64,000 nt of DNA from Chromobotia macracanthus (lineage: Eukaryota; Chordata; Actinopteri; Cypriniformes; Botiidae), in contig JAZGTH010000015.1 of NCBI GenBank assembly GCA_036877525.1, positions 7,835,001-7,899,000 on the forward strand, written 5' to 3'. Both the position numbers and the translations under genes were made by a program. The first letter of the stretch is position 1. Each line of letters starts with the position of its first letter. The notes under the pieces are model-generated. The model saw only the letters and a program-made list of their open reading frames with translations. It made no database searches and had not been told where the DNA came from. Below are positions 49,961 to 62,163 of this stretch, piece after piece.

Positions 49961-52900
49961 GACATTTGAAAAGGCTGCCAGGAAACATTAGACTAATCTA
50001 TATCTTGTGTTGTTTTAGGTCCCTAAATGACTGATTATTTTATTTATGTATAACTTACTACGAAATATGTTCTGACTGTGCTTCCTATAGTTTATTGTCC
50101 TTGTTTGCACTTTCAGCCCAGTTTGCATTTACTGTTGTGTGTAATAAAAATAAAGACAGTAAGATTCCTCCAGATATTATAAAGAAATGTCAAGATGTAT
50201 AACTGATATAATCATTAAGTGTCGTTTATTGAAACGATCAAAAACTTAATAACAACATCAATATCACCAGTATTTGTTTTTGCCAGTGATCAAAATAAAA
50301 CATAAAAAATCTTTCTTGTGCGTGTGTGTGGGGCGTGTGGTTACCTAACCATGTAAAAGGTACCATTTAAATGAATCATAACTATATAAAAAGTCAGCAA
50401 AACCTACTTCTGGTGACATCCTCATTTTTAAAAATGCTGTAAAAACATAGTAAACAATGTCTTTTTAAATGTAAAAATGTAAAATATTCTGTAAGTGTTA
50501 GAGTATGGGTTAGGTTATATTGTTTATAACTAGCTGTGTATGAAAACAATACAAGTCTATGGAATGTCTCCATTCAGATATATAAGTAAACTGCATGTTT
50601 AACAAAATGCTGTATGTTAACACTTTATAAACAGGTTAAATTTTAGTGTTATGAATTCAGATAAAATCAATATATAATAAATAATAAACAAATACACACA
50701 AATCCATTACAACTGACATGAAAACTCCTGTATGCTTTACCACTGATTTTTCAACATACTGAATACATGCAATATATAAAATAAAAACCTGCCTATCCCA
50801 AAACAATGTACCATGCCAATGTTGGTGAAATGAAGGAGTCTTTAAGGATTATAGCAAACCCCACTCTGTGATAATCCACAGATTATTTCTAAAAATAAAC
50901 ATCCTGATTAACAATGCCAGTATATGGGAATAAAACTGAGGGGATACATTGTCACACATTACATTGTAGTGTGAAGTAGAGGTGTGCAAATAATTTGAAT
51001 AAGACAACAAGAAACATTTTCTGTACAAATCCTAACAATGAGATTACTGTACAAGCAGGCTTATAAATGTTTTGCTATGATCTCTTTTGTTTCAGAAAAA
51101 GTAATACAAATGGAAATTGATTTTTCCTTTGATTGTGCTGATAAATATTTGCTGAAATCTGGTCTTTCTACCAGGAAAATACATAAGAAATGTTATCATG
51201 CAGTCAGAGCTGGAGGGCAGATAGGCCTCTTTAATTGGAACAGGGTTAAAATAACCTCAAGAGGTATCGGGGGTATATCACAGCACAAGTGCCCATTTCA
51301 TTACAGCAGAGGCTTGTGGTCAGAGATGTAAATGGCAAGGACAGAAAAACAAACTGAAAGAACTTGCTAATGGCTTTGAGACATAAATTATTATTTTGAC
51401 ATTGTTCTACAAACAAATCACTGTAGGAAAATGAAAACATGTTTAATTTAATCATCTATATTAAGTCTTATTGCCATTTAAACTGAAATGACACAGAGAT
51501 TGACCATTGATTTTATAAGCATAGATGACTATCTTTTTATTCTGTTGACATTTTCTTATCCATTGACTATGAAAAAGAGAAACAGGTGTATGTAGTATCT
51601 TTTATTTTGTTAAATCACATGTGTGTGTAGTCTTGAAATTTCTTTTGGTAAGTACTGAAAAATAGAGATTTAGGTAGTCTACAAATGCTGTAATTCACTA
51701 ATAACAGGCCACCCCGCTGGTTTAGGGGAAATAATTCATCATTTTTTAACATTGTTGTCACTGGGGTCAGAGTTAAAATGTAGACTAACTGTAAAGCCCT
51801 AGACAGCGAAGAGAAGTGCTTAGCAGAACCAAACATTTTGGTTGATTGCCGAACTCTCCAGGAAGTAGTTGTCATACAAACAGAGGACAATTAAAGTTGT
51901 TCTGCCAACCCCAACCATTAAGATTGTTCTGTTTTAATTGATTTATGCATTTACTTGTCAAGGAATTTAATAAATGTACTAAAAATGACAAAAATCAACA
52001 AATGCATGGTAATGTACACTAGCAGTAATACATTTTCATTCTATTTTAGATTTAAGAAAATATTATAAAATATAATTTTACGATTAGGTTTTAATAAATG
52101 CTTTTAAAGCATTTAATAAATGCTTTTAAAGGAAAGTTAAATGGTCTAAGGGAGGGACAAGCCCAAAATATATTATTTTATTAACTCTTTAATTAACTCA
52201 TAATTGCTTTAATTACTCATAATTAACTCTTTTAACACTCATCATAAAACATTATTTATAAAGTAATATTCTTTAAAATCTCGGGAGATTGAAAAGGTCC
52301 TCGGTAAGTGGTAATAAAATCTCTCAGAAATTGTTGTGGACCTTTACTCTGGGGCCAACTATAGCAGATGGGCTCTGAGTGTTGACAGTGATACACTGGA
52401 CATCATCATGTTAGAGTAGCCAATCCTGAAACACAAAGACTGAATGAATTATTCCACAGTTGCCTGTGAAAACACATTCTTCTAGTGTCCCATAAACTGG
52501 AAATTGAAAATATATGGTAATAGTATAAAATGTTTGCCTGTCAAAGTTTCAGTAATTAACAAATTAAACCATTTGGTTGTTGATTGCTGAAGCTGAACCT
52601 CTGCGCATGGATTTCAGAACAGATGGAGGCCACAGGAAAGCTGAAACACTGCTGTAGCCAATAATAACCATTACCTAACTGTTCTGGAATCAGCGCAATG
52701 TCGCTTATCACTATCAAAGCATACAATATAATATGTGGCCTTAAATGCAATTGTTCTTAAACACAAAGATTTACAGTTATTAACTTATTATCAAAAAGAC
52801 CTATGATAAGATGTTCACGTAGAAAAGCAGAAGATAGACTTCCTAGGCGATTATGAGAAAATGTTGTGGTCAAACTAAATGACACATTTCATAAAAAGGA

Positions 52901-53270
52901 CAAACTCGAAACAAATGGTCATCAAATTGCTCCATATGTACTTAATCTTGAAAAATAGGTGACAAACGATTAATTTGATTTCTGGCCTTCTAACGCCCTC
53001 TTATGGTTATTTGTGAGACTACAAACACCCATGCCCTTCTATAAAACAGGAAACGAAAGTGAATCAACAGATAATTTAGCATGCGTTTAAAGTCATTTAC
53101 CGTCTCTATTTTAAGTAAGTGATTTTTATATGACATATTTACATATTAATGATTTATAGAATGGCACGTTTTATCTTAATCGGTGATATGGCGATATGAT
53201 ATTGATTAACTGTGTCTTGGAAGGTCAGAACCATGTTGCACAAAACAAGTAAAATAATTTGAAGTTGAAG
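49961..53270. other. Intergenic DNA, no gene seen
   Basis: 3.3 kb of AT-rich DNA between the jarid2 promoter and the GRHPR-like pseudogene. The small frames (for example 51038-51331, 51615-51890) have no recognisable domain or splice context. A short direct duplication (AATAAATGCTTTTAAAGCATTT then AATAAATGCTTTTAAAGG) lies at 52092-52131. Confidence 0.65.
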
Positions 53271-53278
53271 ATCTTCTG

Positions 53279-54676
53279 GACAACTGTGAACGACCTACTG
53301 TGGCGATACAAGTGGTGAGAAATAAAGGTCAATGCGTTACTGTCACAAAACAATTGTTTCCCAAAAAAATAATAACTTTGAAATAATAATTTACGTAAAT
53401 TTGCAGGTTATGGAGAAACCATGCATTTTGGCCACCGCACTTGGAGGTAAGGGGGCATCGACAAGCGTTTTGCGTTTACATACATTATATATACACTATA
53501 CAAAATAGTTTATGTTGTAGTTAGCCTGGATTTGTCAATTCTGTAACCATTCTAAACAATTTCCATTGTGATTCTGTTTTAGCCTTGCAGGACACATTTT
53601 TTCTACGTTTCGTGAATCTTAAATTTGCCAGAGTACTATTTGGGCACTAATGTCAATGTTGCCACTCTTGGCATTACTGGCATGGGTAATTGGATACAAA
53701 GTCTTTGTTATATCTGTCACCTCAAACACACAAGCTGATTGGTGCCGAAGAGCTTGCAATGATGAAACCCAGTGGCACCTTTATCAACATTAGCAGAGGT
53801 AACCTAATAGGTTATAACCATGCAATCCAATTAAACAGATGCAGCCTTGTAAGAAGAGAAGAAATTAGGATGTGATTTTAGGCTGCTGTAAACTTTTAGC
53901 AGGACATATGTTCTGCTTTTCTGCCTGTTGATTGAAGAAGATACAGGCTAATTCAACACTTTTAATTGTTTTTTATATTAGTATAAGAAGGTTCAGTTAC
54001 GTACCTCAACCATATGAAAATATTTTTATTCAGGTTTGGTGCTGACCAAGATGCCTTAGTGGATGTTCTCCAAAAGAAAGTGATACAAGCTGCAGCTTTA
54101 GATGCCACTTATCCTGAGCCAGAGCCAGTTTGCTTTGTTTAGCATGCTTTCATTAAATGACACCTGCCAAAGTCAATATGCATTACATAGGATTGAATAA
54201 ATGCAAGCCCACCTGCATTAAGCACATCACTGTTGTTGTATTAATGATACTATGTTTTATACAGGGACCATCCCCTGCTGTCCCTCCCAGATCATTGTCC
54301 CACCTCACCTAGAAACACACACTGAGGAAACGGGTCAGGTCATGGTGGAGCGAATGGTGACCAATGCTTTGGCAGCTCTAACTGGAGGCCAGATTCCTGA
54401 TAAGGTCAAGGCATAGAGCCAGATCACAGAGCCATCTGCCTCTTCTTGCTTTTCAAACCAGCAAAACTAGTGATCAGACATTACAATTGTTGTATTTTAA
54501 ACTGAAAAACAGTAGATGCGAAAAGTCTGCGAAAGTCTGTGTATGAGCCACCTCTTGCTTAACTGTAAATGGTTACATAAAAACTTTAGATGAGTTTCTA
54601 TATTGAATGTCTCTCATAATTTCATTCATTTGAAAAACGTACTCATCCTGATTCTGTAAAAATTACTTTCAATAAA
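53279..54676 (+). pseudogene. Broken D-2-hydroxyacid dehydrogenase gene (GRHPR / 2-ketogluconate-reductase-like)
   Basis: Relic of a glyoxylate/hydroxypyruvate reductase family gene. A possible 5' UTR exon ends at GTGAGA near 53316. A first coding exon (about 53408-53446) encodes MEKPCILATALGG with clean splice sites. The next block (53625-53800) fuses the start of the nucleotide-binding fold (ATLGITGMG) directly to LSPQTHKLIGAEELAMMKPS and INISRG; the part between is missing and the frame shifts at the join. The block at 54053-54130 keeps DQDALVDVLQKKVIQAAALD and TYPEPEP but is one base out of frame with the previous exon, and its donor is GTTTGC. The last block (54267-54416) reads DHPLLSLP, shifts frame, then IIVPPHLETHTEETGQVMVE to KVKA and a TAG stop. 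AATAAA at 54671-54676 remains. The catalytic middle is absent, so no functional enzyme is expected. Family is clear; the exact orthologue is not. Confidence 0.78.
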
Positions 54677-54995
54677 CTTTACAGTTCTGTGTTTTACAAC
54701 AGTGCATTTTGACTTATGATTATTTATGATGATTATTATCATTTAGATGCTGTCATATGGTTTTATATTTTAATGATTTATTTGCCAGCGTATTTATTTC
54801 TTATCTGCACCGCTATTCAAACTATGCGAGACAACTAAAATAGTGTAAGGAATGGCAGCGTATTATGTTGTTTTCGTTGGTTTTGACAGAACTGCATTTT
54901 CGCTTAGTAAGTAAGTGACGCTTTTTGGTCATGCAGAGATTAACAAAACCCGAGAGGTTTGCGAAAAGTGGGCACTTTACTGTTCATAGAAGAAC
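54677..54995. other. Spacer / former promoter of the Par-6 relic
   Basis: About 320 bp between the polyA signal of the GRHPR-like relic and the ATG of the Par-6 relic. CpG rises slightly near 54900-54990. No other feature seen. Confidence 0.5.
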
Positions 54996-57078
54996 ATGAA
55001 CCGGACACGTAGAAAGTCGCAGTCTGTACGCTGTTGTTCTATCCTGGAGTGAAAAATAATGTAAGTTTACATTAATTTAATAATCTGATTATTTAGCTTT
55101 CTGAACCGTACATTGATCTATACAGTATAATGTCAGTTTGGTCGGATCATGCGAGTTATTACAGTGTCCAAACATTTTCGTCGGTTTTGGCTATAAGCAT
55201 GTTTAGTACAAGTTGTTTTAAATTGTTTATTAACTCTTCATAAGTTCATTAGTAGAAATCTTTAAATATATACTATACGTGTATCTCATTTCTCGTTCAG
55301 TGTTATTATAGTAGCTGAAGGGAAATACTTTTGCAAACAAAGAGAACTACACAACCAAATTAAGTTCATTGTTTCAGCTGATTGAAGACTGTCTCAAGTC
55401 ACTGCTTCTGAGGCTCACTCTGATACAAACTTCAATGCATGAACAGTCCTCCCTAAATCATTTTGACAGATGAAGTCCATTGAGTCTTGTGATAAGAATG
55501 TTACCTGTGTTCAACATCTTAAATCGTTTCATACAATTTAATCCATGTGTTCCTGTCTCTACAGTATGATGCAGAGTTCTGGAGGTTTTCCATTGATCGT
55601 TCTGAACCTTGAAAGTATAAAGATTTCCACGACTTGTTGTGCGTTTGCATCACTTATGGCAAATGGATGTCCTTATTGGCTATGCCGATGTTCATGGAGA
55701 ACTGTTGCCCATCAATAATGATGAGAACTTCTGCAAAGCTGTGATCTCCACACAGCCTTTACTGTGCATCTTCATTCAGCTACAAGGTACAGAGAGTCTT
55801 GAGGAGGAAATTCTAATGCAAATCTCTATCATCCTGACATACAGACTATATGTAGGACACACATAACATGGATATATATGTTATGTACATTTAAAAATGA
55901 CAGCAAGATGTACTTACTTTCTGCAAGTAAATTTGGATATTTTATCATATAAAATCTTACTTTAACTGACCTTGTGACAGATAGATGGTTCAGGCCATTA
56001 TCCAGTGCCTATTGCCTCCTTGACCAGAAAAGGAAGAAATTTATCACGTAAGACATCATGTACTTAAACATAATTGCCCTGTGTTCCCAAGTAATGTGTT
56101 TGTTTGCCAGCTAGATTATCTTACTGCTTCCTGTTCATGTGATCTCTACTAATGTTTTAAGAAGATTCTCTGCAAATATAATTTTGCCTGTAGAAAAGAA
56201 ATAAATTCTTAAAAAATAACTCTATAGACTTACTTTATAAGACACTATAAGGTAAAATTTAACTTAAATATCTTATAGGGGTAATATCAAATAAATGTGT
56301 GATAACACTAAAAAATTGTGATGATTCAATTTTCTTCAAACTCTATTTTACAGAGGATGCTGACCAGGGTAACATAAGTGCTGATGTCATGAAAATGTGA
56401 AGGAAGAGCTTGACATCGTTACACAGTGATGTTGGCCACAAAAAGCCACACTTTCATATTAGCGTGCCACACAACTTCCGCCCTGTTTCCGCCCTGAATG
56501 CCACCGAAGAGTCCATCTGCACCACCAGGGCTCGGACAGACTTCTGGGGTTTTACACTCATGATGGTTACACTGTTAGAGTCACTCCTTATGGTTTGGAA
56601 AAAGTGCCAGGCATCTGTATCTCACGCATAGCACCTGGTGGACTGGCTGAGAGCACAGGACTCCTGGTCATCAATGACCAGGTACTGGAGGTAAACGGTA
56701 TTGATGTAATGGGAAAGTCTTTGGACCGGGTGACTGACATGATGATGGTCAACAGCCACAACCTCATCATCACAATAAAACCTGCAAACCAGTACAAGGC
56801 GAAAAAACTGCATTTCCACAAGAACGAGTCTTGAAAGCACTGATTCTGTGAGGTATCCAGGGCTCCCAATGATCATGAAAGCTTATGGCTTGACAGGTAA
56901 TGGTTCTGAGAGTGAGGAAGATGTTGATGTGATTATTGTGATTATTGTCCCATTAAACACATGTCCAGGCACTCCAGTGCTTCATCAGCCTCATATACTT
57001 CTCATTCACGTTTATACATCTCACAAGCCCAAAGCTTCTGCTAGACATCCCAGCTCATTCATTTCTGCAGCTGCCTAA
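54996..57078 (+). pseudogene. PARD6G-like (Par-6 polarity protein) pseudogene
   Basis: Par-6 binds aPKC through PB1 and Cdc42/PAR3/Pals1 through CRIB-PDZ. The three-exon Par-6 structure is still visible. Exon 1 (54996-55060) begins MNRTRRKSQSVR, like human PARD6G MNRSFHKSQTLR, but a one-base loss creates TGA at 55050. Exon 2 (55565-~55787) has YDAEFWRFSIDRSEP, then TGA at 55610-55612 where Par-6 has Gly, then a frameshift, then a well-kept PB1 core (DVLIGYADVHGELLPINNDE). Exon 3 (~56350 on) has a stop at 56397-56399, ISVPHNFRPVSA and another frameshift. A long intact PDZ stretch follows (LGFYTHDG, VTPYGLEKVPG, APGGLAESTGLL, VLEVNGIDV, VTDMMMVNSHNLIITIKPAN; about 56535-56800). A stop follows, then an acidic C-terminal remnant (GSESEEDVDV). 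Several independent lesions make this a pseudogene. Adjacency to adnp2 identifies it as PARD6G, its neighbour in human 18q23. Confidence 0.87.
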
Positions 57079-58279
57079 CACTCTCAGCCTTGCCTCAACT
57101 ATACAATTTACACTGAACAAGGTCTTTCACTTCACAGGCCTCTGACCTCTCAGCAGCATTATGGATATAATCCAGCCATCAGAAGGAAAACCACAAACTG
57201 CAGCACCTGTGATTTTCTAAACACCTGGCACATCGATGTGAGTCAACATTTAATGTTGCCCCAGGGGGCGAAGGAGAAAGATGGACTCAATTTATAAAGA
57301 CCTTTAGTAACTACACCACCCATGTTGACTTACCCTGCACTTTACACTTTTTAAATGACTCTGAGTACATACAGTGTGTAATATACTTGCTGTTGTTGCA
57401 TCTTATATGTATGAACAGCAGAACTGTTTTGCCAACACAAATGTATATTCACTATAAAAATGTCTATTACTTTTTACGACTTATTGACATTTTTTAACAT
57501 TACTGTAAAGCTATAAAACATTTACATATTCAGTGTTAATAACAAAATTAGTCACCATATGATAAATGGCTCTGATTATCTGCTGCCTAAATAGTATAGC
57601 TGAAGGACTGAACAATGACATTTATTATGTTCACAAAAAAAGCCTGGTTAATACAGGCTGTTTAATAACTGTGAAAGTGCTTATGTCTAAGTTACTAAAT
57701 ACAGTTATTCCCCCAATCACTTTCAGCATTTTGCATTGATTTATCAACTAGTAATGCTTCAAATTACATTTAGAAATACTCCTTTTATGATTTTTACTCA
57801 TGTGATATTATACATGCACATTCTGTCGAGTTCCCTTTAGTTGTGTAGATACATGGTTTGTATAGCCAAGTAAACTGCACTGGTTTTTAAGTTTTAATGG
57901 TTATTAATAGATTAAATGTTTGAAATGATTCTAAATATGAATAATATTATTGGTTGTAGACAGGTTTTAAATGACTCTGAACAAATATTAGGCTTAGTGT
58001 GAAGACATCTACCACCTACAACAGGTTGGCATTGCATAACATAATACAGTAGACAAGCAGAACACCAATTATCTTAATCATATTATTCATCAGTGTATTA
58101 GCATGTCATGCTTCAATCCATCACTCCATCCATTTTGCCACTGGCTTTAAAGTGATGTGCCACAGGTGTGCTCCCAACATCCACAGGTAAGGACCACAGC
58201 CATGGTCCTGTGATTAATTCCTATCCTTTATGACTATCAAATTGATCAACTTTGCAAGATCAGCCCACCCTTCTCCCAT
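57079..58279. other. Intergenic DNA, no gene seen
   Basis: 1.2 kb of AT-rich sequence between the Par-6 relic and the adnp2 promoter. It includes decayed 3' UTR-like sequence of the pseudogene and no recognisable feature. Confidence 0.6.
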
Positions 58280-58590
58280 TGGTGGTGCTGCTCTATGCAA
58301 TATGTAAATTAGGCCACGTCACTTCCTGTCTTCCTGTGCGCCATGTTTTTCAGCAGGAGTAGGGTGATGTTTTACTGAGGTTCAATCAAAAGTGGGAAAA
58401 TCTCCTGCTTGGTTCGGGTTTCAACAGACGATCGCGGATGCGATAAGGAAGGCGGATTGAGCGCAACTTGGATGCATCAGGCTATGAAGTAGTAGATTAA
58501 ATACCCCGCGCCTCTTAGTGACGCCGGAAGAAACGCACGGACATCCACTCAATCGGCAGCTTTGTGCCAGAATATTGAAGGTAGACACAG
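58280..58590 (+). promoter_or_regulatory. adnp2 promoter and noncoding first exon (probable)
   Basis: CpG-enriched block about 0.5-0.8 kb upstream of the adnp2 start codon. It has two ETS-type words (ACTTCCTGTCTTCCTGTG, 58321-58338) followed by a YY1-like CGCCATGTTTTT (58339-58350), a combination common at TATA-less vertebrate promoters. A donor-like AAG/GTAGAC near 58578-58585 could end a 5' UTR exon that joins the acceptor at 59040 (TTTGCAG). Inferred from sequence only. Confidence 0.5.
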
Positions 58591-59051
58591 GTTTATGACA
58601 GACGTCATAGTTATTCGAGTAACACTGTGATTTAACAAGCATCGATGTAGGCATTTCCCACATAAGTACAACTCAATGACACGGCTGATTTTAAAGAACT
58701 GTAGTTATTTGTCAGAAGCGCATTACAGACCGATTTGAAGCACAGACTATAGGTAAATAGTTACAGAGAGCTGTATGTATTATAACCGTGTTATAGACCT
58801 CAGTAATTTAGGACTATTGATCATATTAGGATTATTACAGAGGAGGCGCGTGGCTGTAATCTGCATTTGGATTTTCGATAATAAACTCACGATCATTTTA
58901 GTGTGTGATATCGTGTGAACGATATTTTGCGGCATGCGTAATTTTTGGTTATGTCGTGCGTATATAGTATACTTTTAATGTAGTTGTTTTAATTGGATAC
59001 TGCAGTTCATTATTGTTTTTATATAACATTTTAATTTGCAGGATCTGCAAA

Positions 59052-59487
59052 ATGTATCAAATTCCAGTGAAGAACCTGACAAAACTCAGACGACCAAGAA
59101 AACGCGTCAAAAGTATTTTATGTGATATTGGGATGCAGCAGTGTCAAGACTTACTAGAGGTATTCAGATTGTCAGATTCTGTTTGTTATGCACATCATTA
59201 TGTTATATGTCTGCTAAGTTTTCACTTTGTTTTTAACAGACATACAAACCCTTTGATGCTGGGGAGGCAAGTTTTAACAACACAGAATGGGAAGATTTTA
59301 CTGATGGTCATGTTGGCAAAAAAAGAAAAAAGGTAATTATGTTTGAAGCTAATATTTTATATTTATTATACAGTTCCCTGCGTAAGTATTGTAACAGTAA
59401 AAAAAAAATACTTGGTTTGCTGTGGAGTCAGGAAATCTTATGGTTATGGTTAAAAGATGAGTATGAGGTAAACTTACTTACTCCCAT

Positions 59488-59518
<31 letters not shown>

Positions 59519-62163
59519 ATGTATATATACGCACACACACACAGGCTTAAAAGACTTTCTTTCTGGTTATACATGTGGTCATCCAACATTATCATCTAAA
59601 CAGTAATATTAATCATAAATTTACTTGTGTCCTGCAGCATCCATATCGGACCCAGGCGTTGTGCTGCAGTCTATGCTGGTACTCGAGCCGGTCTGTACCT
59701 ACATTCAGAAGTCACATTCATCGCTACCACGGGGAGGAGTTGGACCTGGCCTCTCTCTTAATGTGCCCCTACTGCCCTTTTGTTAGCTTTCCAAAAGTCA
59801 CAGAGCAACACATTAAGTTTTTTCACCTCCTGCCATCGAAAAGCCGGCCCATAGCTGTTCAAAACAATTCCAGCCACACTTTTGCCCAAGCATCAAAAAC
59901 TGTGTCTGTTACAGTCTCTGCTGATGCAGCTGATGACCGATATGTATGTGCAGCTTGTGGCTATCATGACTCTTTACTGTATGTGATGAAAAAGCATGTC
60001 TTGGTGAACCACTATGCTACCATGTTGGACCGTTACTTTGGGCTTGGGTCAGAAAATTCACTAAAGGTTGAGGGTCCACAAATACGTGATGGTACTGCTG
60101 TAAAATATCACTGCAAAGTGTGCAAACTGCCAGCTGAGACCATTGAGCATCTACTCTATCACATTTTGAGTTCGGAGAAGCACAAAGACTTGCACTGGCA
60201 GATCATGCCTTCCATCATCGAAAAGGAGTGCACAAACCAAATCGCTAGACAACCGAATCTGCTAAGCCTCACGCCAAAAGCAATGCAGCAGGTTACGCTG
60301 GTTGCGAGACCAAACTACGTGCAGCAGCGAACACAACAAGCAAATGGAAATTGTGTCTCCAAGTCCAATGGCACTGTACTCATGGCTGGACCAAGCAACA
60401 CAACTGCTTTGTTTTGCTCTCCTGGTGCCGGGCAGATGTTTCTGTCCCCACAAACACAAGCGTTACTTTCAGGCACAACTATGACTGCACTTCAGAACAC
60501 GCAGCAGCAGGTTTCCACAGGGTTACCACAAGTGTTGCCTACCTCACCAGTAGTCAAGTCCATTAATATGGTGGTGCCAAACATGCCACAAAGCACACCC
60601 AACACATTACCCATAACTATGGCCATGCCCAGGCTACCACATACTCAGCAATCACAGCAGGTTCTTTTCCCACCTGGTGTCCAGGTCAATCTACCTGGAG
60701 AAATGGGTGTGCGGCCACCCATTCTTGTTACTCCAGGCCTTCAGCTGAATCAGTCGGTTCCCAGAACTCCTCTCTTAGCCTCTCAGTCTGTGCGTCTCAT
60801 TCCTACAGGCAACCAAGTCAATGGTGTTCCAACCTACACATTAGCACCTGTGCACGTCACAGTACCTGTTCAGGGCAATCCTGGTCAAATGGTTTTCACA
60901 CAAAACACTCCTCACATCGGCCAGCCTCTGAATTCAGCAGCAGTGCCTGCTGGACTTATGCCTACTATCCAGAGGGCAATAAACAGAAATAGTATACCAA
61001 ACGAATTGGCTGTGCTTGCTCCATTTTTGAAAAAGCATGATGATCACACTGTCAAATGTCTGAGGTGCAAAATCCTGCTAAAAGAGCAAGGGATTTTCCA
61101 GCATTTGTTGCATGGTTTGAAGTGTCTGTTTTGCCCTCAGATGTTCTACTCCTTCAAACAGATCATGGAACACACCAATAATGAGCACAACCTGAAAATC
61201 AAGGAAAATCGTGATTTCATAAAAGAGCAATTTAGTCTTGACTGTGACGATGATGGCAACTTAATGTTTACTACCTTTAATCTAAACACAGATGTGCCCA
61301 GGGATCTTCTGGAAAACAGAGAGCTCAACCTGGCACTGATCACTAGCTTTCAGGAGAAAATATACATCAAAATGTATCCGGATAAAGCAGAATACCCAAC
61401 CGCATTGAAGGCAGCACCTACTGACTGTCCGTTCTGTCATGTAAAGTTCAAGGCTTCAGAAGACTATGAGCGGCATCTTCAAGCAAAGCACCACATTGTT
61501 CCCACCATTCATGCAATATTGAAGACTCCTGCTTTCAAATGCATATATTGTTTTGGAGTGTATACTGAGAAATCAACACCAAAAACGATCTCCATTCATG
61601 TGCAGCGGTGTCGTTGTGCTCCAAAAGCAGTTAAAGAAGCAGAGAGGCGACTCAATCCAGATATGATAGGATGCCCTGATGGGGATTTATATAATTCTGC
61701 TCCAATTGGGAATTCATCGGAAATGGTCTGTAAGGATAAAGTGGATTGTGCCAAGCCAAACAGAGTGTTAATTCCAGAGAAGAACAGCAGAAGGAAAGCT
61801 TCCAGTGCTGTAAAGTCAGAAGAACCTCCAGCCACAGTTGAACTTGTCTTGGACCCAACAGGAATGGAGTTGACATCTTTTGAAGACAGGAAAGAATTCC
61901 TTTCAAGGTACTTCCACCTAAAGCCATACTTGACAAAGACTGAAATGGAGTTGCTTGCTTCTCGGTTGTGGATAAACAAAGCTGATGTAAAGGCTCACTT
62001 TAATACTAAGCTCACAAAGTGCTTAAAAGCAATTCAGAAGAAAAAGACTCGTGTACTTCTTGGGTTCAGAATGAATGATGTCAACAAGGTGCAACATAAC
62101 CTGTTCATTCCAGTGGTACAGCCTAGGAAAAAAGCAACTGAAATGTCTGAACATGTTTATTAG
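59052..62163 (+). CDS. adnp2: ADNP2, zinc-finger homeobox protein, 3 coding exons
   Basis: Nuclear zinc-finger/homeobox protein of the ADNP family; ADNP itself works with CHD4 and HP1 in chromatin repression, and ADNP2 is less studied. Exons: 59052-59159, 59240-59332, 59638-62163, phase 0 throughout, 908 aa (human ADNP2 about 1130). The start MYQIPVKNLTKLRR matches human MFQIPVENLDNIRK. C2H2-like fingers lie near residues 75-97 (CCSLCWYSS...HIHRYH), 111-131, 171-192, 226-249, 541-585 (CLRCKILL...CLFCPQMF), 664-686 and 702-725. Residues ~250-520 are low-complexity, rich in Gln, Pro and Thr, with NGVPTYTLAPVHVTVPV as in human ADNP2. A homeobox-like domain covers ~815-880 (RKEFLSRYFHLKPYLTKTEM, VLLGF). 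ADNP2-type features (YHILSSEKHKDL, MKKHVLV) distinguish it from ADNP. The long last exon is typical of the family. It ends soon after the homeobox, as in ADNP2. Confidence 0.95.
59333..59637 (+). other. adnp2 intron 3 (last) with (AT)n microsatellite
   Basis: 305-bp intron, donor GTAATT, acceptor TGTCCTGCAG. An AT dinucleotide run occupies 59487-59513. Confidence 0.85.

Noticed and set aside
51038..51331. 97-aa forward frame in the jarid2-adnp2 interval
   Set aside because: No recognisable motif, no promoter or splice context, in AT-rich intergenic DNA.
53690..53875. Short independent gene for a 61-aa protein
   Set aside because: It is one surviving piece of the dehydrogenase relic (LSPQTHKLIGAEELAMMKPS), not a gene of its own.
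54996..57078. Functional pard6g gene with unusual splicing
   Set aside because: Stops and frameshifts fall inside conserved PB1 and pre-PDZ sequence, not at intron borders, and no alternative GT-AG pair removes them all.
61596..61979. 127-aa reverse frame
   Set aside because: Antisense shadow of the long adnp2 coding exon.
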